A DNA stretch of 64,000 bases, taken from contig NZ_BJXV01000001.1 of the NCBI RefSeq assembly GCF_007991175.1, positions 248,001 through 312,000 on the forward strand, given 5' to 3'. A model generated the notes under the pieces. The model was not told the origin of the DNA and ran no database searches. It saw nothing but the letters and a program-made list of their open reading frames with translations. How positions within the stretch are numbered: the first letter of the stretch is position 1; every line of letters begins with the position of its first letter. A program made the position numbers and the translations under genes. Of this stretch, positions 63,238 to 64,000 are shown in pieces. This DNA comes from Halovibrio variabilis (GTDB lineage Bacteria > Pseudomonadota > Gammaproteobacteria > Pseudomonadales > Halomonadaceae).

Positions 63238-63848
63238 GTCGCTTAGAGCGCTGGTCACGTCGTAAACGCAATGTTCAGAGTGAAGAAGAGACGCCGCCAA
63301 CCGCTGTGGCTAACGCAGCCGTTGAGGAAACGTCAGCGGCGCCGTCGGCGCTGCAAAACGAAGCCGAGCAGCCCGGCCAGCCGGAAGGCGCAGCAGGTGC
63401 CACGGACGCCGCACCGGTCCAGGCGCCCGAGCCGGGCAGCCTTGACCACACCTTGCCGGACCCCGATCACCTCGCGGCGGGCAGCGACTTCAGTGCCTTT
63501 ATGGCGCCAGGTGTCAGTGGCGCACTGCGGCGGCGTGCTTTAAAACGGCTATGGGCCACCGGCAACTACAACGTGCGCGATGGTTTGGATGACTATGATG
63601 CCGACTATCACCAGCAGCTAAAGCCTATGGCGTCGGAACTCGCCAGCAAGCTGCGCCGCTGGACTCACAAAGTGGAAGAGGCGGTGGATAAGCAGCTGGA
63701 TGACACTCAGGACAATCCTCAGCCTGAGATAGCGTCCCAGCAAGAAGCACCGTCAAGCGAACAGATAAACGAACCAGCGTCATCATTAACACAAGAAACC
63801 ACCGGGTCTGAGACAACCGCCGATAACGCAGACCACAAGCGCGGATAG
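63234..63848 (+). CDS. DUF3306 protein, formate dehydrogenase locus
   Basis: 204 aa. MSRLERWSRRKRNVQSEEE at the start and LRRRALKRLWATGNYNVRDG in the middle are DUF3306 landmarks; the rest is long acidic, Ala/Gln/Pro-rich and probably disordered. Function unknown. In related loci an iron-sulfur protein, a chaperone and the formate dehydrogenase subunits come next, but the remaining 152 bases of the window show only short frames and no start of such a gene. Confidence 0.8.
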   Translation: MSRLERWSRRKRNVQSEEETPPTAVANAAVEETSAAPSALQNEAEQPGQPEGAAGATDAAPVQAPEPGSLDHTLPDPDHLAAGSDFSAFMAPGVSGALRRRALKRLWATGNYNVRDGLDDYDADYHQQLKPMASELASKLRRWTHKVEEAVDKQLDDTQDNPQPEIASQQEAPSSEQINEPASSLTQETTGSETTADNADHKRG

Positions 63849-64000
63849 ACGACCAGTCTGATTTTATAAGCCTCTAAGACGAAAATATGAAGCCGCTATT
63901 AATGCTTTTAAAAACAAAGTGTTGTGATGAAAGTGGTGGCTAGCGTTGGTAGCGCAATTGGCAAAAAAAACGCCCACGCCGTAGTCTGAATGTAGTACCA

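Noticed and set aside
63849-64000. Start of a further formate dehydrogenase gene
   Set aside because: Only frames of about 20 codons are open here, and none resembles an iron-sulfur protein or a Tat signal.

Overview
The window looks like a chromosomal segment of a halophilic gammaproteobacterium, most likely Halomonadaceae (inferred from the gene set, the protein sequences and moderately high GC; no rRNA or other marker gene is present to settle it). Coding density is high. I see no tRNA, rRNA, CRISPR array, intact IS element or integrase.

Region by region. 1-7.8 kb: an anion permease (cut by the left edge) divergent from a run of genes, frdABCD followed by menB, menC and menE, with an FNR/ANR-type box between them. 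This is fumarate respiration coupled to part of menaquinone synthesis. 7.9-13 kb: tail of pyrimidine/beta-alanine catabolism (carbamoylase, beta-alanine:pyruvate aminotransferase, methylmalonate-semialdehyde dehydrogenase, RutR-like regulator). 12.9-15.8 kb: a patchwork in which the 3' end of rutR is present three times; the spaces between copies hold an AbiE toxin-antitoxin pair, then a Nudix gene, an Lrp fragment and a membrane-protein scrap. 15.8-21 kb: siderophore uptake (permease, ATPase, binding protein, TonB receptor) behind a Fur-like box. 21-29.7 kb: a 32-codon small gene, fbaB, a MocR regulator with nested operators divergent from DUF1127-phzF, a SigK/RskA pair divergent from a fasciclin gene, tag, pcs, GNAT and ybaK. 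29.8-32.3 kb: codBA. 32.6-35.9 kb: diguanylate cyclase plus two solute-binding proteins. 36-41 kb: TetR regulator and RND efflux pair. 41.4-43.1 kb: chemoreceptor with a sigma-28 promoter. 43.2-46.5 kb: heme-type TonB receptor and orphan siderophore-binding protein. 46.6-54.8 kb: preA-preT-dihydropyrimidinase-ureidopropionase operon, divergent NCS1 transporter, LysR regulator. 55.1-57.8 kb: GGDEF-EAL protein. 57.8-63.8 kb: cobW, moaA, moeA, mobA, fdhD (minus strand) and DUF3305-DUF3306 (plus strand), an entry into a formate dehydrogenase locus.

Two themes link distant genes. First, codBA, preTA/dihydropyrimidinase/ureidopropionase, the aminotransferase and the CoA-acylating dehydrogenase together form a full reductive route from cytosine or uracil (or thymine) to acetyl-CoA or propionyl-CoA. 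Second, frd/men and the molybdenum-cofactor/formate dehydrogenase genes suggest an anaerobic or microaerobic respiratory capacity that is not usually associated with these bacteria.
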